A stretch of 6,432 bases of DNA from assembly GCA_016789485.1 (NCBI GenBank), contig JAEURE010000162.1, positions 1-6,432 on the forward strand, given 5' to 3'. Of this stretch, positions 5,831 through 6,432 are shown one piece after another. Source of the DNA: Anaerolineales bacterium. Its GTDB lineage: Bacteria; Chloroflexota; Anaerolineae; Anaerolineales; Villigracilaceae. Position 1 is the stretch's first letter. Every line of letters begins with the position of its first letter. The notes under the pieces were generated by a model that worked only from the letters and a program-made list of their open reading frames with translations, was not told the DNA's origin and did no database searches. The position numbers and the translations under genes are program-made.

Positions 5831-6432
5831 ATGCAAAGCATCAACTCACAATTTGACTTGATTCGCCAGTCTGCCACTGTTGCCATGGCTGACCGCATCC
5901 TTGCTCTCAAAGCCAGCGGAAAAAAAATTGTCGGCTTGCAAGTCGGCGATCCTGACTTTGGGACTCATCCTGCAATTGCAGAAGCGGCTATGAATGCGAT
6001 CCAAAACGGCTTGACGCACTATGGTCCTTCACGCGGCTATCCCGACCTGCGGGCTGCTGTTGCAAATAAATTAATTCGCGACGAAGGCATCACCTACAAT
6101 CCCGCCTCCGAGATTCTCATCACGCACGGCGGAATCCATGCATATTACCTTGCCATGCAATCCATCTTGAATCCCGGTGATGATGTTCTTGTGCCAGACC
6201 CATCGTGGGCGACTCATTCCAACATGGCTATCATGCTGCGTGGAAATGTGATCCGCGTCCCTGCCCCCGCCGAAAATGGATTCATCCCCTTCTTCGACTC
6301 ATGGCTGAAAGCATTGACTCCCAAAACCCGGGCCATCGTGCTGAACTATCCATCCAATCCCACAGGCGCATATCCTTCGCGGGACTATCTGCAAAAATTA
6401 CAGGATTTTGCGGAGAAGCACAATCTATGGAT
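5831..6432 (+). CDS. PLP-dependent class I/II aminotransferase (aspartate aminotransferase-like), N-terminal 200 codons
   Basis: The reading frame is open from the ATG at 5831 to the window end. It encodes the N-terminal half of a fold-type I aminotransferase, a cytoplasmic homodimer that moves amino groups between amino and keto acids. Visible landmarks are GDPDF (39-43) after the N-terminal arm; HYGPSRGYPDLR (63-74), whose tyrosine normally contacts the PLP phosphate of the partner subunit; THGGIHA (98-104), the phosphate-binding turn; W126 in DPSWATH, which stacks on the PLP ring; and NYPSNPTGA (172-180), with N176 contacting the PLP oxygen. The cofactor aspartate and Schiff-base lysine lie beyond the edge. 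The substrate cannot be fixed: aspartate, alanine, aromatic and methionine-pathway enzymes share these motifs. A modest GGAAA (5821-5825) precedes the ATG; a second in-frame ATG at 5885 would cut off the N-terminal arm and is less likely. Confidence 0.92.
   Translation, partial: MQSINSQFDLIRQSATVAMADRILALKASGKKIVGLQVGDPDFGTHPAIAEAAMNAIQNGLTHYGPSRGYPDLRAAVANKLIRDEGITYNPASEILITHGGIHAYYLAMQSILNPGDDVLVPDPSWATHSNMAIMLRGNVIRVPAPAENGFIPFFDSWLKALTPKTRAIVLNYPSNPTGAYPSRDYLQKLQDFAEKHNLW

Noticed and set aside
5722..5910. 62-codon minus-strand open frame between kinase and aminotransferase
   Set aside because: It overlaps a terminator and the aminotransferase N-terminus and has no recognisable product.

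Overview
The window reads as a compact bacterial chromosome segment with about 50% G+C and short intergenic gaps. The gene content (ThyX-like thymidylate synthase, actinobacterial-type inositol-phosphate synthase, lipoproteins with Thr/Pro-rich stalks, a soluble GAF histidine kinase) fits a Chloroflexota bacterium, most likely of the Anaerolineae. That placement is inference from protein style; there is no rRNA or marker gene to confirm it. I see no mobile element, CRISPR array, tRNA or rRNA.

Layout. Four complete genes and one partial gene lie on the minus strand. In transcription order these are: inositol-1-phosphate synthase (4358-3273); a polysaccharide-deacetylase-fold lipoprotein with its active-site residues intact ('LP2', 3217-2078); a paralogous lipoprotein that has lost nearly all of them ('LP1', 1988-876); a HIT-family nucleotide-binding protein (858-514), 17 nt after LP1 and probably cotranscribed with it; and the start of a thyX-like gene (412 to beyond base 1). 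On the plus strand, diverging from ino1, are a GAF sensor histidine kinase (4457-5710) and the first 200 codons of a class I/II aminotransferase (5831 to beyond the end). No gene-free stretch exceeds about 120 bases.

Regulation. Hairpins lie at four gene junctions: 471-507, 2022-2060, 3236-3271 and 5717-5743. At three of them a plausible promoter for the next gene touches or overlaps the hairpin. The thyX promoter is the strongest promoter in the window. ino1, HIT and thyX have clear Shine-Dalgarno sequences, whereas the two lipoprotein genes have none.

How the genes fit together. Most are housekeeping: dTMP synthesis, inositol phosphate, amino-acid metabolism and nucleotide hydrolysis. The accessory part is the lipoprotein pair. 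LP2 could act on surface or extracellular acetylated polysaccharide. LP1 keeps the fold, the lipid anchor, a conserved cysteine pair and the C-terminal tail, but not the chemistry, so it looks like a pseudoenzyme partner or a glycan-binding relative. That pair is the most interesting thing here.
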